From assembly GCA_928212115.1 (NCBI GenBank), contig CAKMRJ010005745.1, positions 80,110,635-80,174,634 of the forward strand: a stretch of 64,000 bases of DNA, given 5' to 3'. The translations under genes were made by a program, and so were the position numbers. Below the pieces are notes generated by a model. It saw only the letters and a list, made by a program, of their open reading frames with translations, made no database searches and was not told where the DNA came from. The stretch comes from Lactuca virosa (taxonomy: Eukaryota; Streptophyta; Magnoliopsida; Asterales; Asteraceae). Shown here piece after piece: positions 21,915 through 34,010 of the stretch (the stretch's first letter is position 1; the number at the start of each line of letters is the position of its first letter).

Positions 21915-23701
21915 ATGGGATTGATGGAAACAATTCGTTGACCATAATCAACTCTAGAACACTTATGCTCGACATACCAGCCGATCTTGACCGAATCCCA
22001 AAAGAAACGGAGGGGTCACCTTGAACCAAAGACCAACCACGGATACTGGTATCAAAACCCATCTGAAGAATGAACCTCAATACTCTGCCCTCATACATTA
22101 AAAGAATAACCTACCGATCCGCATGGAAGCTGAAACTCTACACTATGTCTGACCTCCCTTCAGACAGAACTATTCCAATACCAAACCCAGGACGATTCAG
22201 CTCTAACCCTGAACTGAGTGACCATGCTTGACCGAAACTATCCACTGATATCCGCAAACATAAGCCCCAACTACCTTCCAATGCTTAACACCAAATCCGA
22301 ATACAAGATCGACTCCCGTCCCAAAAGTTGAACCGCTAAAGGCTGCCCTAGCCCATCCGTCAAAACGACTCCCACAACCATTCAATCTAACAGAGCTATC
22401 TCAACCAATCACATTGCACACACAATCACTAAGTTTTCTTTACTCCAAGCGTATATTACAACCGTTCTGTACTTACACCTCACCTCCGACCTCTGTCGCC
22501 TACCACCTCCTACTTCCATGCATGTTGTGGTCCTCCTCCAGCCAACGATCCGACCTACCGAGGTCTAATACATCGGATGGAAACCATGACCAATCAAAAT
22601 GAAATCCATCTAAAAATCCGAAATCCCAACCTACCTATCCCTTACACAAATGGAGCCAAACTCAAATAAAAGAGTCTGATCTGACAGCAAAAATTGAAAC
22701 CACCCATATCCAACCCAATACTCAACTCATGACCCGAGATCTGCATAACTACGCGTGTATTACGTCCCAATCCTACTACTTTGCGACAACCCGTCCCTAA
22801 ATCGAGATATAACAGTTCCCGACCATCGTTAAGACTACCATCCTCGTACCTGGCCTGACCACCAGGTTCCTAAAGACCCAAATGGAAAGGCTACCCAGAC
22901 TAAGAACCCTTCAGCGTCACACACTAACTAATGAATTCCACGGTTCCCCGTAGTCTTACGACACTCCCCCCACTGGCTAGTGAATGTTACGGAACCCTAC
23001 AGTCTTACAACACTCCCTCACTGACTAGCGAATGCTACGGCACCCCGCAGACTTACATCACTCCCTCACTTGTCATGGGCTCACCCCACGGTCTTTCCCA
23101 TCAGTCCCAAGTGATTACCCCCAGTTAGATCCATCCACTCTTTTACACCCTCGTAACTACCAGAATACCGAACCATCCCACAATCTCATTATCAAATCAT
23201 CACCATACTGAGTTCACTAGACTCATACTCCACGACCAAACATTAATAAATGCACACACCCACCCAGATTAAGCATTATACTACTCTTGACGAAATTTTT
23301 TGCGTCCCAAGAACATTCCCTCAATACAAATCCAAAATTTAGGGCATCATACTCGGAAACCACGATACACCATCACAGAATCTCACGATAGCTTGTCACG
23401 ACCACTGATCTTCAACTTATATAGCCCGAACCTTTGAGGTACCCAACTCATTAATGAAGAATGGAAAAATCATCAACGATTGAGAATGCGTTGAAGATAA
23501 CCCAAAACCCCAACATTACTGATCAAAACCCACGCGAAACTACATATCCCGACTCTGGAGTTGATTGACAAATCAACTGCTACCTTTCCTGGAGTATAGA
23601 TAGCAATCTATACGTCGAACTGGAAAATCTCTCAACAATCAAAACTTGACCTCAACGACCCAACTACCTCATAATTCGAACATTGGCAAACCCCAAAGAA
23701 A
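21915..23701 (-). pseudogene. Gy-C internal region, distal part
   Basis: Follows Gy-B 19240 back to about 18000 in reverse, including a short version of the hairpin array at 22928-23070. No coding frame is supported. The left edge is the Gy-B LTR-b boundary. Confidence 0.6.
22928..23070 (-). repeat. ~48-bp tandem array (3 copies) in Gy-C
   Basis: Three diverged units, each containing (in element sense) GTAAGACT and a CTACGG/CCGT-type dyad, related to the 57-bp unit of Gy-B and the 57-58 bp unit of Gy-F. The shorter period means about 9 bases were lost per unit. Confidence 0.75.
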
Positions 23702-23706
23702 CATTG

Positions 23707-25623
23707 TTAAACACTATTCTAAATCTTCCAACAATATACTATCATACTGCTTATTTGTCTCCTGTAATTTGTTAAACACAGAGAGGGGTAAGCGGTGACG
23801 CTTAGTGAGTTCAATAACAGATACAATATAATGTTATGCCATATATACACTTCAATATGGCAGAAGCAAGGAGGAACAAGGAACAACAAAGGCATATGTG
23901 AATAATGTGAAAAGCTTTCCATATCAATCAATGAGACATAACAATTTCCACACTTGATATACAATCAATAAAGTCACAGCACAAGTGGCACAAAAAATAC
24001 TCAGGAATATAATTTTGCTAGAATATCCAGGCTTTTAGCCTTATCTTAGCATACTGCCGAAGCCAAAGTGATGCCTATGTCATACACTTCATGGTCAACG
24101 GTTCATACCAATACCGAAGTGATGTCTATGTCATACACTTCGTGGTCAGAGGTATAGCCTTGCTATAAAAATAGCAGAAATAATAACACGAGATGGTAAC
24201 ATGGAAAAGCACATATCATATATATAACACATAACATACAATTGTTCCTATATGTTAAACTCACCTTGAAATAACCGGGGGTCAAAATAATAATTTGTGC
24301 AGCATTTCGGCTCTGAATATGACTTTATTCGTTGAAAACCGGGAGATTTATTGAAAAACCGGGCTCTGCGAAGGTAGAGTTTAAAACCGAAAAGATAAAT
24401 TTTTCGGGCTCTCCGGGCACTTCGGAATGTATTTTGGGCGTTAAAATTGATACCGGGGCTTCGGGGGAAGTCAAAATGGCTTAAAATAAAGTTTAGGGGT
24501 GAAAAAGGGGCAAAAAATCAATCTTACCCGGGAAGTCTCACACCTCCCTTATATAGGGTGCGAGACCGAGCTTCGGATCCGAGAAGGGATGAGTCAGCGG
24601 ACACGCGGCGACAGGAGGCGAAGGCACGCGGCATGCTGCGAGGGTCTCCAGGTGTCTCGCATGCGAGGCTCGGACGCAATACTGGGCGTGGCGCGTCGGA
24701 CGCTGGTTGGCTGCAACTTCGGCCGAATCCGGAAGCGCCACGCGTCTACTGTTCATGCGAGGTGACGTGGCCAATCTTATCCATGCGAAAATTCTCGGAA
24801 AATGTGCCCCTAACTTCTAAAATCCATAACTTTCGCATACGGGCTCCGTTTTTTGACGTTCTTTATATGCACGCGTAGGGAAAATTATGCTCTACAACTT
24901 TCGTTTAGACTTCGTCTGCTAATTTTGACTTTATTTTTAATATTATTATTTTTAACAGACCGGGAAAGTAAAATCCGTTAAAAATTCATAACTTCTTCAT
25001 CCGACGTCCGTTTTCGTCAGACCTTTTACCGTTGTACTACTAATGACGAGACCTTCGATTCTCGTTTAGGTTGTGTTGACTAAAAATCACTCGATCTAAA
25101 ATTCGAGTTTTAGCTGTCTACTGCTATACCGAAACTTAGAAAAATCATAACTTCCTCATACGAAGTCAGATTTTGGCGTTCTTTTTATGAAAATTCTCGG
25201 TTTAACAAATACTACGAATTTCATTTAGATCACTAAAGCTAAAAAGTAGTTTATCAAAAACTCACTTACGTCATTCGGCACCGTGCCGGTTTTGTCGCGG
25301 ATATTCGATTGGTCATAACTTCTTCGTTATAACTCGGATTTCGATGAGGTTGTCGCCTAAATGTTTCTAACGAGATCCTTTACAACTTTCAATAATAAAT
25401 TTTTACTTATTTCAAATTTTATATTTTCGCTAAATTTCACTATTTGGCTTTTAATTGGAATCTCATAAGACTTCCAATAATTTATGAGTGATTCTAAACA
25501 TAGTTTCACTTCATTTCTAGTAAAAACTATCTGTTAGAACTCAACACTCAATTTCACATAATATTTCATAATATTATTAACTTTTCAAATTACATAACAC
25601 GCTTTCAAAACGTGTATGTTACA
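23707..25623 (-). repeat. Gy-D: probable solo LTR of the Gy-A/Gy-H type
   Basis: On the minus strand it starts TGTAACATACACG. It carries four diverged GAAGTTATGA boxes about 160 bp apart (near 25312, 25145, 24985, 24825), a GC-rich promoter region (24590-24780), then near its end a perfect hairpin TAAGCG/CGCTTA and the CAGG box (23761-23809). CATTG flanks both sides (23702-23706 and 25624-25628), so it is probably a solo LTR, but the left terminus reads TTAAACAC instead of the expected TG on this strand. It splits the Gy-C internal region. Confidence 0.65.
23761..23809 (-). other. LTR 3' hairpin module of Gy-D
   Basis: In element sense: CTCAC (23805-23809), stem TAAGCG/CGCTTA with 4-nt loop (23789-23804), then an ACAGG box near 23761. 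Perfect 6-bp stem. Confidence 0.75.
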
Positions 25624-25628
25624 CATTG

Positions 25629-27819
25629 ACCACAATAAGATCCCTGACCAACGGCTACTTGCCGTGAAGACGATCATTCATTCTCATGTACATACAACAT
25701 GCATCATCTTTCTCTGTACCTTGCCATGACAACATCTAGACCCAATTCTCATAAACCCGGACCACAGATCCCTATAACCCAATCTTCTGAAGCCGCAAAT
25801 CGAACAAACCATAAATGCTTTCGATTGAATACTCAATCCTCCCCCACTTAGGTTTCGAACTACCGCACTTTGGCATTCCGAACAGACCGCACATCAAACT
25901 GTCTCACCAGATATACCATACCCAACTCTTGGAGCATACCATGTAATACTCGATGACTTTCCAGATAAAGACCAATCAAATCCAAGTATTCTGAATCTCA
26001 GATGGAGACCTCGGAAACTTCCCAATATGAATGCCTCTAATCACCAAGAATCTCATACAGCTGCACAATCAGATATTTCGAAAATCCTAACATAGCACTG
26101 ACTCTTTATCTGGGAATAATGGACTATTAGACACTGCATTCTCTGAATCCTCAACCAACACCCCATCGCAAGAATCGACATAGAAAAAGGAGACCTCACT
26201 CTCATAGTCGACCTGCAGCATAGACAATGAGGGTCGTCATCCCGATATACTCCTCCTGATTACCTAGAACTGTTGCTAGAATATGCCTTACTATACTAAA
26301 TTAAGGCATATCCTTGTCCTCATCTGTCACAGCCCCCACTGATGACTCTCTTACAGCATAAGAAATACCTCACGGCAGACATACCACAAAAATCCTTTAG
26401 TGCAAATACCGCAACTATCTGCTACCCCACAGGGTTTACCTCCAAACTCTGAAACCGGAAGTTCGCTCTCCCTTCCATCCAATACGGAAATCGGGAATAA
26501 TATAATCCTCGTCATAGAAAATGACATCACAAACCATCGGCCGATCACTCAACTCAGATTGCAATCCTCAACAACGCATCACCTCCACCTTCTTTTTGAG
26601 TCATGCGACTCCAACTGGCACCTCATCAGTCAAATCCTTCAAAACCTAAACTCAATTTCCTCGCAATGTCTGCTCCATTCAAACCCGACCGACATGGCCC
26701 TCGATCCCAACAATCACCAGACCCCATTCTCAGTCTGAACAACCACAACTGGATAACCGGTAAACACGGAAACACACTCTGCCATGAATCATGGTACCCA
26801 CACCATGTTATCTTCCCTCAACATGCTACTTAGAACCTTTGGAATTCTCCTTGTTTTGAGTATGGATCCTCTTCTTTCAGTATTATGGGCCCAGTACTAA
26901 CTTCCACATCTATCCATACTTTCCTCAAGGATCGTTCCAGACTTTCTAGGTAGCTGCTCAACTTCCCATATCGATCAATCCCATTCCACATGCTCGGTCT
27001 CTAGCGAATACTCACCGCTAAACAGTGCACTCATCAGACTGAAAATACTCCCTAAGCTCTCCTAGGATTCCCTTCACTCCTCTCTCCGTCATCAGCTGCA
27101 AAAGGAACTCCTATTATTACCTACTAACTACTCCTCGAATATAATTACATGCTACATGCACTAGATAATTCTTCGACAGCAAGATCCCGCCCTACAATGA
27201 CTAGACTCACCCGAGAGTTGCGCAATAGAGTTAAATCTAACCTTCTAAAATTATCTACTCCATGAAACATATAACCTAACGTATTTGATTAAGAGTTAGT
27301 CGGTGTTAATGGAAGTCTCCAAAGTACAAACCAAGCAGCAATCGGGCATTAAGCAACCTCCACCAGCACATAAAACCACTCTGGCATACAACCCCAAATG
27401 CTCTATCCACAACACAAAAGGTGTCATCGACCTCCGACAATCCTACCTCACAACTCCTGGAGATCTCTAATCATAAGCCTGCAAAACTACTAGCTCACAT
27501 AACAGGCATAAAGGCATCTCTCCTAAGCAGGCACACTAGCATGCAATATTGAGCAGATTCCTAGCCCTAAACTAGGATGCAATTCTATCATCTCATAATA
27601 ACAACACATAATCAAGTAAGGGTATTTTAGGAAATCACCAATCGGGCTCCGGCTGATTGTACACACCGCTTCGGGCATGTTTTCAAAACTCTTTAATTTC
27701 CTTGGAAAATCGTGTGATGAAAAATCATTTCTTTTGAAAAGTTATCAACTCCTCAGTTTGAGTCCAGATACACCCGGGGGTGTGCTCAAATCCCTCAAAC
27801 CAAGGCTCTAATACCAAAT
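25629..27819 (-). pseudogene. Gy-C internal region, proximal part (leader and gag-like stretch)
   Basis: Runs from the primer site at 27804-27816 to the Gy-D insertion. Blocks near 26850-27110 parallel Gy-B 16130-16440 and Gy-F 39890-40150, showing a common leader. No zinc knuckle could be read, and open frames of 60-112 codons on either strand show no family resemblance. Confidence 0.55.
27804..27816 (-). other. Primer-binding site of Gy-C (one mismatch)
   Basis: In element sense TGGTATTAGAGCC: the tRNA-Met site with one C to T change, three bases from the LTR end. Confidence 0.85.
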
Positions 27820-28260
27820 TGTAACACCTCAAATTTCAAGACAAATTTTTCGTTTTTAATTCACCAAACATTACTCATAAATTCAAGTCGTCATATAAAT
27901 TATAAGTTACTATCAAAACAATATCAGAGTATCCCAAAATCCACAAGATATCATAAGCCGACGAATGTGCACAATCATGCCTCCGCCTTCCCAAAATCTA
28001 CAGAAGTACCTGAAACACATTTAAATCAACACTATAAGCAAGAAACTTAGTGAGTTCCCCAAAATACCATATACACAAATAATTAGCCTCTCGTGGCTAA
28101 ATCTCGGTAAGGACCCTCTAGTCATGTGTCTCAGTGAAGACCCTCCAGTCTCACATCTTGGTATGGACCCTCCGGTCATAGCTCAACATATATACAAAAT
28201 AATATAACAGCATAAGTCACAAAGACTGAATGCATAATAAAACATAAGCAAATAAGCAAA

Positions 28261-28406
28261 TAAGACCCTTCGTTCAACAATACGAATAAGACCCTTTGGT
28301 CAATAATATAAATAAGACCCTCCGGTCAATAATACGAATAAGACCCTCCGGTTAATAACATGGATAAGACCCTCCGGTCAATAACACGAATAAGACCCTC
28401 CGGTCA
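28261..28406 (-). repeat. 26-bp tandem array in the Gy-C LTR
   Basis: About six units of AATAAGACCCTCCGGTCAAT, each holding GACC-CTCC-GGTC (4-bp arms, 4-nt loop). More diverged copies continue at 28105-28180. Confidence 0.88.
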
Positions 28407-28523
28407 CACATGCATTACCACACAGGTGAGTATAGTGAGAAGACTCACCTCAACCGCTACGCGAGTAATCCAACACTGCCGCTGCTACAGTGTTGGAAGT
28501 GAAGAAAAAGGACTAAAATTATG

Positions 28524-28740
28524 TTTATATAGGGTAAAACCCTAAAAATTAGGGTTTTCAACCTGCCCCTCGTACGCCTAGCATACCTCCTCCTACGCCC
28601 AGTGTACGAGGTCTCGCACCCCGACCCAACTTTACCTTTATGTTGTGCGTTCCTCCAACTATGCCTTGTGTAACCTTCCACACCTCGGTATGCCCTACGT
28701 ACCTCCTTGGTATGCTCCGGGTACTAGGGTTTTCCCCAAA
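28524..28740 (-). promoter_or_regulatory. Gy-C LTR promoter: TATA box and palindrome block
   Basis: On the minus strand TATATAAA (28524-28531) follows a block with GTATGCTAGGCGTAC (28572-28586) and several weaker copies up to 28740. The motif class resembles Gy-B and Gy-I (TACGC/GCGTA). Confidence 0.55.
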
Positions 28741-29038
28741 CCCTAAACCTACCAAAAGACCATAACTTTCTTGATACAACTCTGTTTTTGACCATCCTTA
28801 TATTGTGACAACCCGAAAATTTTTCCGCTATCCTTACCCAGTTCCGTTAATAAAAATTTGGGTTTTTTGTTAAATCCTGTCAAATTTCTTAGTTTAGGAA
28901 TGACTTTACGTTTTAAATAAATAATATGTGTTTTATACGATTCGGAATAAACCGGGAATCACGCGAAAAACTTGAAACTTCCTCGAAAAATCACCGAGTT
29001 CACGGTCAGGACGAGCTTACGACCGTAAACTCATGGAG

Positions 29039-29107
29039 ACCGTAAACTCGTTTACGGTCAGAGCCCTTGAGTTTACGGTTAGGGTGACCGCAAACTCCCC
29101 CTATATA
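29039..29107 (+). promoter_or_regulatory. Gy-E LTR promoter: 20-bp palindrome and TATA box
   Basis: ACCGTAAAC-TC-GTTTACGGT has perfect 9-bp arms. Half-sites recur at 29019-29029 and 29070-29079. TATATA begins 44 bp further on. It is the strongest dyad of the set. Confidence 0.65.
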
Positions 29108-29540
29108 TGTAGAGTATTTGGCTTTCATTTCACACTTTAAACACTTCAAAGGCTTTCTCTCTCTACTCTCTCTCTCTACCTTCATCGAGTTTCCTTCAAG
29201 ATCCTCAAGAACACGGTTGTGTTTTGGACCCAAAACACCTTCTTTGCCTTCAAAAATCATAAGTATCATCTTCCCCTTCATGAATCTAGTTAATATCCTT
29301 CATTCTTGGACTTAAGATCATCACTCTTTGCTTGAACAAAAGAGTTTACTGTCCTATGAATCTTCATAGACCGTAAACCCTTATAAAGGATGTTCTTATA
29401 GCCTTTACCCTTCCTAAGGCTAAACATGGTCCCTAGAATCCGATGCTTTTGATTGAAGCCCTTGAAAACCATCATTTGTGCAAGAATGATGAGTTTACGG
29501 TTGTATCTCCTCAGACCGTACACCCTTCAATGAACGTATA

Positions 29541-29690
29541 CCCATGGACCGTGAACCCATGGAACCGTAAACCCATGGACCGTGAACCCATGGAACCGTA
29601 AACCCATGGACCGTGAACCCATGGAACCGTAAACCCATGGACCGTAAGGTCATTGGACCGTGAACACTTGGACCGTGAACTCCAATGGCC
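29541..29690 (+). repeat. 31-bp tandem array in Gy-E
   Basis: Units of CCCATGGACCGTGAA + CCCATGGAACCGTAAA. The ACCGTAAAC half-site of the promoter palindrome is thus repeated about 450 bp downstream of the TATA box. Confidence 0.88.
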
Positions 29691-31546
29691 ATACCTCTTT
29701 GATCGTAAACTCTATAGGGTGGCCATATACCCTAGTTATGCAATCATATGCGATTGTAATCCATAAATCTTAGAGTTTCCAAGCCAATATGGGTGTTACC
29801 CTTCTTATTTAGTCGTCTATGCACTAAATTAATACACATACATGTCTATATGTGTCTATTAGGATCATTGTGTGCTCAAGGTTACACCTGACACTCTGCA
29901 CTCCTCTTCCAACCACACGTCAGAACCACTCACTACAGGTGAGTTCATACCCCTACGTTTTTTTCCGAGTTTTTCATGTTTTCAGGGGGGGGGGGGAATA
30001 CAAGCAAAAGTACAAGGAAACTTGCGCTCAAAATATATTATTTTGTTTAAGATAATTATATTTCCAGTATGCTTTTTTAACATGGAAAACAGTTTTACCA
30101 AACGATTAAGAAATCAACTCGTAGAAATGGTTTTCAAAACTAAGGTAACGAACTTGTGAATCATGTCATAAAATGTATCATTTTATAAAGGATTCCTGGA
30201 AATCATAAAAAGGATTTTCCATATTATTACTTGTAAATTTGTTAGTCTAGTTGGAGACACGTCCTTGGTAACACTCCCACAGAATCAGAGTGTAGGACTA
30301 GCACTTATGACCAGAATCTCTTGTAGGGAGAGCGTGACTGTTGTGTATAGATCTATACGGGACTGACAATCCCGCACCTGGCTGCTAGCTACAGTCGGAC
30401 CGGCAGGTCTACGGGTGACAAAGTCATTAAGGTTATAGGCTTTTGCGGGCCATATCCAGTCAGTTATGGTTATAAAACTCTCAATGTAGATAACAAAGAT
30501 TTACATTTGTAATAATGAATCAAGTGAACTAACCTCAAAGTAATAACCGATTCAATTACTGGAGGGTATTAATAATAATATCTTCAGGACTTAGTTCATC
30601 ACGGTTTTCTTTTATTTAGCTTTTAAAGCTAACGTATCTCTCTGGGTGTAACCAGGGTTTTTAAAAGAAAACTGCTTTTATTAATACGAGTATGGTAGAT
30701 ACTTGCACACCTCAGATTAAAATGAATAATCAACCATCAACCTTTAGGGAAAATATAGGATTTTCCCGGGATAAACCGGCTATTCAAAAACGGGTTTGTT
30801 TATCATGTAATCAACGGACATTCATATTCATTCCACGACACCTTGGATTGTACACATCTTGGTACGAATCTGGAAGTCATGGAAGTAATGGGTTTCAAAC
30901 ATGCTTTTTATAAGAAAATATAGGATTTTCTTGAGAAACACTCTTCAAAAGAATCAAAGAACATTTTCCACCAAAACTAATCGCTTATGAACTCACCAGT
31001 TTTATGCTGATATTCTTTCAAACTGTTTGTATTCTCAGGAAATCAGTAGACAGGTACTCCTTGGATTTAGAGAAGCTGGAGCAATCATAGTCTTGTTTTT
31101 ATACTTTTGATATGAACAAAACTATGTATTAAACAATGTAAACCTTTTTCATATATGTATTCAATGTCTGGTTGTGTTTATTATGCTTGCTATGATACAA
31201 TTGTTGTGATACTACGCATGACGTCCTCCGCCCCCGAACGTTTCCGCCGTTCCGGTTTGGGGGTGTGACATATATTCATGAAAAGGTATCAAGACGCTTT
31301 ACAATATTATCAACTCATACTAGGCATAAAGTATTCCGAACAACATCCCCTTTCCATAAAAGCGCAACTGATAAAATACGGTAATACCCTTTTAGCTCCA
31401 AATCATAACTGAATACCCGGATCATCCAATACAACATCCACATCCAAATGAGCCCAAAACTAACTTCTTCAAGGATTCTAAACCTGATAATACCCAATCA
31501 TTGATCACCATTCCGAAATGAAAACGACCTGAAACAGGATGTTACA

Positions 31547-32775
31547 TAGTTGGTCCGCCAATCCCCCGAATTATCAATATCAAATAACATCCAATTAACA
31601 ATCGGAATCGAATCGATACCCTTCAATCCATACTTATGGTAAAAAGACCATTTTACCCCTTATCTAGCTTGGCTCAAGACTAAGGCCCAAAATATCCCAT
31701 GGTCAACCTGACCGAACTTCTGGTCAAAGTCAAAGTCAATAGTCCATGTTGACCAAACACGTCGTGTTGCCTCTTAGACACGTCGTGTTCTGCCAGCATC
31801 CAGTCAGTCGGGAAAAATCCCGACCACGCGCCGTGTTGCCCCTTGAACACACCGTTTTCGCCCGAGATTCAACAGCTTAATACATTAACTTATTTTCTCC
31901 GATTCCAAGAGCTCTGAAGCTCAGATCTAGTCCATAACATGGTCCAGAAGGATAAAGTTTCCAACTTTATCCATTGAGACTACCCAAAAAGGTTCAAACT
32001 AAATCCATAAAGCTTAATAATGCAAGAGCTTAATCAACAAGCACTTAGTCCTCCAAGTCTGAAGTCCATCCTTTCCAGAAGTGTTTCAAGCACCAAAACC
32101 AACCCCAAAGTTGGTGCTTTACAGACATACATGTCCAAAGCATGTCTCTAACCCGAATTAGGTCAAAATGGGGAATCATGACCTAATCTCTATGCATGAC
32201 ATGAAAACTTGATTATACTCCATATCCAAAACACTACTAACTCCTCTTGACCTAGAGATTCATACAGTTGCCAACTTTATGAGATCTACCCATTCCATCA
32301 TTCAAATATAAGAAGCTAAAGGAACAAAACTCAAGATCTAACAACTTGGAATGATAAAAATTGAGTCTTGAACACTTACAAAGGTCCAAAAGAGTGCCAA
32401 GGTGGAGAATGGGGACTTTCTTGGTTGATCTTTGCTTCCTTCCTCCTCCTTCTTCCTTCTTAGCTTCAAAAAACACCAAACTAGCTCTAATAATGGAGGA
32501 AGATGATTAGGGTTTCTTTCAGGCTTGAGGGGTTGATGATGGACAAACCCTAGCGTCCTTATTCCTTTAAATAGGGAGCAAAAACCCGAAAGATTAGGGT
32601 TTTCATTCCAACCGTCAACACGTCGTGTTCCAAGAGCCAACATGCCATGTTGACCTTAATGCAAGCCGTGTTTTCTTATCCATACACGCTGTGTTGGTTC
32701 CTCCAACATGACGTGTCCACTCCTCAAAATGGGATTTGTTCCCAACAATTGTTCCTCAAGATTCCGGGTGTTACA
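31547..32775 (-). repeat. 3' LTR of Gy-F, truncated (1,229 bp kept)
   Basis: Element-sense start TGTAACACCCGG next to a polypurine tract. Contains AACACGTCGTGTT (32617-32629), TATTTAAAG-type box (32566-32573), a leader ending in CCCTAGGGTTTG-like sequence, and a second block of ACACG/CGTGT palindromes (31756-31860). The downstream tandem repeat and hairpin module are lost at the Gy-C junction. TAGTT at 31547-31551 is the expected right target copy for Gy-C. Confidence 0.85.
32566..32720 (-). promoter_or_regulatory. Gy-F 3' LTR promoter region
   Basis: On the minus strand AACACGTCGTGTT and related copies (ACACGCTGTGT near 32684, ACATGACGTGT near 32704) precede a TATTTAAAG box by about 44 bp. 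ACACGTCGTGT contains an ACGT core. Confidence 0.55.
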
Positions 32776-32787
32776 ACTCTCCCCCAT
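32776..32787 (-). other. Polypurine tract of Gy-F
   Basis: Element sense ATGGGGGAGAGT directly before the 3' LTR, preceded by GATTTCGAGGACAAAATC. Confidence 0.9.
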
Positions 32788-33792
32788 TTAAATTAGATTT
32801 TGTCCTCGAAATCATCCTAACCATCCCATGCACGTCAGACAACCTTAAGAATGCAACCACAACCCCGAGTATACAACGTCCTTCCCAAGGCTACCGAACC
32901 GAACCTTATCAGAACTCCTTAAAGTCGATGATGAATGAATCCTTAATCCCTTGCAGAAAACCACCCTACCTTACCCGAAACCAAAAATCTGAAGTCTCAA
33001 ATTGGTCTGGCTCCCTGAAAGACTGCCCATACAGAATCACTACCGTGCCAAAACCTCATTTAATTCCAGACCAAACAAAACGCTTCCAACCCTTGATTAT
33101 GTTGATGTCCCTATTGGGAACAAAATCACTGGCCATTTACTGCTACTTATACTTGATAGAAGGCTCAGATAATCCTTCGAGTATAACATTCATCCCTACA
33201 ATGGTTAGACTCAGAAAAGAGCTAGGAAATAGGATCAAACCAATTACTCTAAGATTATTAAATCCAATATGCAAGTGACTTATCATGTTCCCCGAATATC
33301 AAGCAACTCCATACACGTATCCCAAAACACTAATACCGCCTAACTCCTATGGTTGCCCCCTAGTTGCTTTCCAATATCAGCCGAGACCTCCTTGGTCTCA
33401 ACTTGTCTGCCAACTAACTGAAACACCAGATTCTCGCCCGGTTGCTGAGTCAAAAGAAACACACAGTCGCCCCACACGACTTCCGAATGAAAGCCTTATC
33501 TGACACTAATTGCCATAGCTATCTTGCAACCCATGGCTCCCACAATCTTTCTGATCCAACCAATCATAATAGCCCGATCCAACTGACACCACCAAATCCC
33601 ATGCAAAGAGTGAAAGCTGCAAGACGCACTGTAGTATATCACAATCGGTCTCCAACAACCTACCATTCTCATATTTCCATGAATGTTGTGGCCTTCCCAC
33701 AATTTCACAATCCGAACAAATTTGGTCTAATCCAACTGCAGAAATCCATAACCAATCATGGATTTGTCATGCCCTCACCCCTACACAGGGAC

Positions 33793-34010
33793 TAGTGAAT
33801 GCTACGGGTCACCCCGCAGTCTTACAACACTCCCACACTAAACGCCAACTAGTGAATACTACGAGCCACCTCGCAGTCTTACAACACTCCTACACTAATT
33901 GCCAACCTAGTGAATGCTACATGCCACCCCGCAGTCTTACAACACTCCTACAATAACTGCCAACCTAGTAAATGCTACGGGGCACCCTGCAGTCTTACAA
34001 CATTCCTATT
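33793..34010 (-). repeat. 57-58 bp hairpin-bearing tandem array (4 copies) in Gy-F
   Basis: TAGTGAAT starts at 33793, 33850, 33908 and 33966. In element sense each unit has GTGTTGTAAGACTGCGGGGTG + CCCGTAG, a stem that keeps pairing through G-T wobble relative to the Gy-B unit. Confidence 0.88.

Larger units (their letters stand above)
28804..31270 (+). repeat. Gy-E: solo LTR (2,467 bp) with TATAT target duplication
   Basis: TGTGACAACCCG ... GGGGGTGTGACA, flanked by TATAT at 28799-28803 and 31271-31275, with the Gy-C LTR resuming on the far side. There is no internal region, so it is a solo LTR left by intra-element recombination. Features: palindrome ACCGTAAACTCGTTTACGGT (29039-29058), TATATA (29102), a 31-bp array (29541-29690), a run of 11 G (29986-29996), and CTCAC plus short CAG/CTG stem (30992-31009) with TCAGG at 31035. 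Orientation is inferred from the TATA box, hairpin and CAGG order. Confidence 0.9.
21915..31546 (-). mobile_element. Gy-C: gypsy-type element, 5' LTR and internal region, hosting Gy-D and Gy-E
   Basis: On the minus strand the order is 5' LTR (31546 to 27820, interrupted by Gy-E), a tRNA-Met primer site with one mismatch, then about 4 kb of internal sequence (interrupted by Gy-D) that parallels Gy-B internal and is cut off at 21915 by the end of Gy-B LTR-b. Its 3' LTR is missing. The LTR starts TGTAACATCCTG and ends GAGGTGTTACA. Its right end coincides with the point where the Gy-F 3' LTR stops matching its partner, so Gy-C was inserted into that LTR. No pol motif was found. Confidence 0.75.
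27820..31546 (-). repeat. 5' LTR of Gy-C, split by Gy-E (about 1,255 bp without it)
   Basis: Element sense: TGTAACATCCTGTTTC, then a single GAAGTTATGG box, a block of CGTACGCC-type palindromes (28570-28740), TATATAAA (28524-28531), a 26-bp array (28261-28406), CTCAC with TAAG/CTTA hairpin (28035-28054) and CAGG near 28008, ending GTGTTACA. Gy-E lies in it between the GAAGTTATGG box and the distal part, with TATAT duplicated. Confidence 0.85.

Noticed and set aside
24447..24878. 143-codon frame in Gy-D
   Set aside because: Antisense to the GC-rich LTR promoter; similar by-product frames appear in both Gy-H LTRs (43843-44147, 49931-50274).
28804..31270. Reading Gy-E as the 5' LTR of a new full element
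   Set aside because: No primer site follows its end, and Gy-C LTR sequence resumes immediately after the TATAT copy.
32736..33278. 180-codon plus-strand frame, one of the longest in the window
   Set aside because: Crosses the Gy-F LTR/polypurine boundary on the opposite strand and has no recognisable domain; long only because this stretch is poor in T-starting stop codons.
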